Origin: Bacteroidales bacterium
GTDB taxonomy: Bacteria; Bacteroidota; Bacteroidia; Bacteroidales; P3
Direction of reading: 5' to 3'
DNA: 8,147 nt
NCBI GenBank assembly: GCA_023227645.1
Contig: JALNVJ010000062.1
Location: 1 to 8,147, forward strand
Shown here: piece after piece, positions 7,905 to 8,147 of the stretch
Layout: every line of letters starts with the position of its first letter
Position numbering within the stretch: the stretch's first letter is position 1
The notes under the pieces: model-generated
What the model saw: the letters and a program-made list of their open reading frames with translations, nothing else
Told to the model about the DNA's origin: nothing
The model's database searches: none
Translations under genes and position numbers: made by a program

Positions 7905-8081
7905 CGATTAGTAATGTATCCTTCAACTCGTAGTAAGACCGTTGCAAGGTAAAAATCAGCATTAAAGACTAACAAACAGGTTGTTAAAAAGAAAAGTCAA
8001 ATAAGTATTCTTCAATCAAATTTAGAGGGGACGACGAAAATAAGTTAAGGAAAAATTATTAGTAAGCTTTTTGATCAGAAT
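7905..8081. other. Non-coding spacer after dcp, no gene seen
   Basis: No open reading frame of credible length, tRNA or promoter with both elements is visible on either strand here. Two small inverted repeats are present. One is imperfect, CCTT-C-AAC (7920-7927) facing GTT-GC-AAGG (7941-7949). The other is perfect, TAACAA (7970-7975) facing TTGTTA (7981-7986) over a five-base loop. Neither is followed by a T run in a useful direction, so neither is called a terminator. The stretch may simply be decayed DNA between dcp and whatever lies beyond the window. Confidence 0.5.
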
Positions 8082-8133
8082 CAGGATTTACAAGATTAAA
8101 GGATTTTCATGATTACCACGAAGGGGTGAAAGG
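8082..8133. repeat. Degenerate intergenic repeat of about 9-base period, cut by the window edge
   Basis: Four units of the form (C/A)A-N-GATT begin at 8082, 8091, 8099 and 8108 (CAGGATT, CAAGATT, AAGGATT, CATGATT), so the GATT cores step by 9, 8 and 9 bases. A weaker CAGAAT sits just before, at 8076-8081. The run then passes into ACCACGAAGG and a second AAGG nine bases later (8121 and 8130). I recall strings of this kind, AGGATT-rich followed by CACGAAGG-rich, as intergenic repeats in Bacteroidota and other bacteria, sometimes near genes for GxxExxY-family proteins; that link is from memory and not shown here. Confidence 0.55.
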
Positions 8134-8147
8134 TTTGTAGGAAAATA

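Noticed and set aside
7885..7962. A 25-codon minus-strand frame starting ATG at 7962
   Set aside because: It runs backwards through the dcp terminator and gains length from the A run there; no promoter box or recognisable protein.

Overview
This window looks like ordinary housekeeping chromosome from a low-GC member of the Bacteroidota, probably class Bacteroidia. The evidence is threefold. The recognisable promoter boxes match the Bacteroidota -7 consensus TAnnTTTG. The genes have A/T-rich upstream stretches without Shine-Dalgarno sites. The proteins (a Dcp-type M3 peptidase with an Ala-Gln signal cleavage site, a one-chain GcvP, a GT9 transferase with a Cys-rich tail) are of kinds common in that phylum. 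Genus or species cannot be read from the sequence.

Layout from left to right. Positions 1-123 are AT-rich and hold no supportable gene or terminator. A glycosyltransferase family 9 (heptosyltransferase-like) gene lies on the minus strand at 124-1122. It has its own -7 box so close to the ATG that the mRNA should be leaderless or nearly so. A strong hairpin terminator (about 1213-1250) separates it from a three-gene minus-strand operon read right to left: fabD (5556-4675), a small nitroreductase (4675-4127, stop and start sharing one base) and gcvP (4122-1279, after a 4-base gap). The 160-base divergent region 5557-5716 carries back-to-back -7 boxes for fabD on the minus strand and for dcp on the plus strand. 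The dcp gene (5717-7846) encodes an exported zinc peptidyl-dipeptidase and ends in a classic intrinsic terminator (7867-7904). The last ~240 bases have no gene, but their right end enters a degenerate repeat with a period near 9 bases, cut off by the window edge.

Functionally these are four separate jobs: sugar transfer to a surface glycan, start of fatty-acid synthesis plus glycine cleavage in one transcript, an FMN oxidoreductase of unknown substrate, and periplasmic peptide breakdown. FabD and GcvP have no direct biochemical link that I know of, and the other glycine-cleavage genes (gcvT, gcvH, lpd) are not here.

I found no convincing undescribed system. The points most worth a second look are the near-leaderless glycosyltransferase promoter, the truncated 9-base repeat at the right edge, the dcp start choice, and the unusual operon partners.
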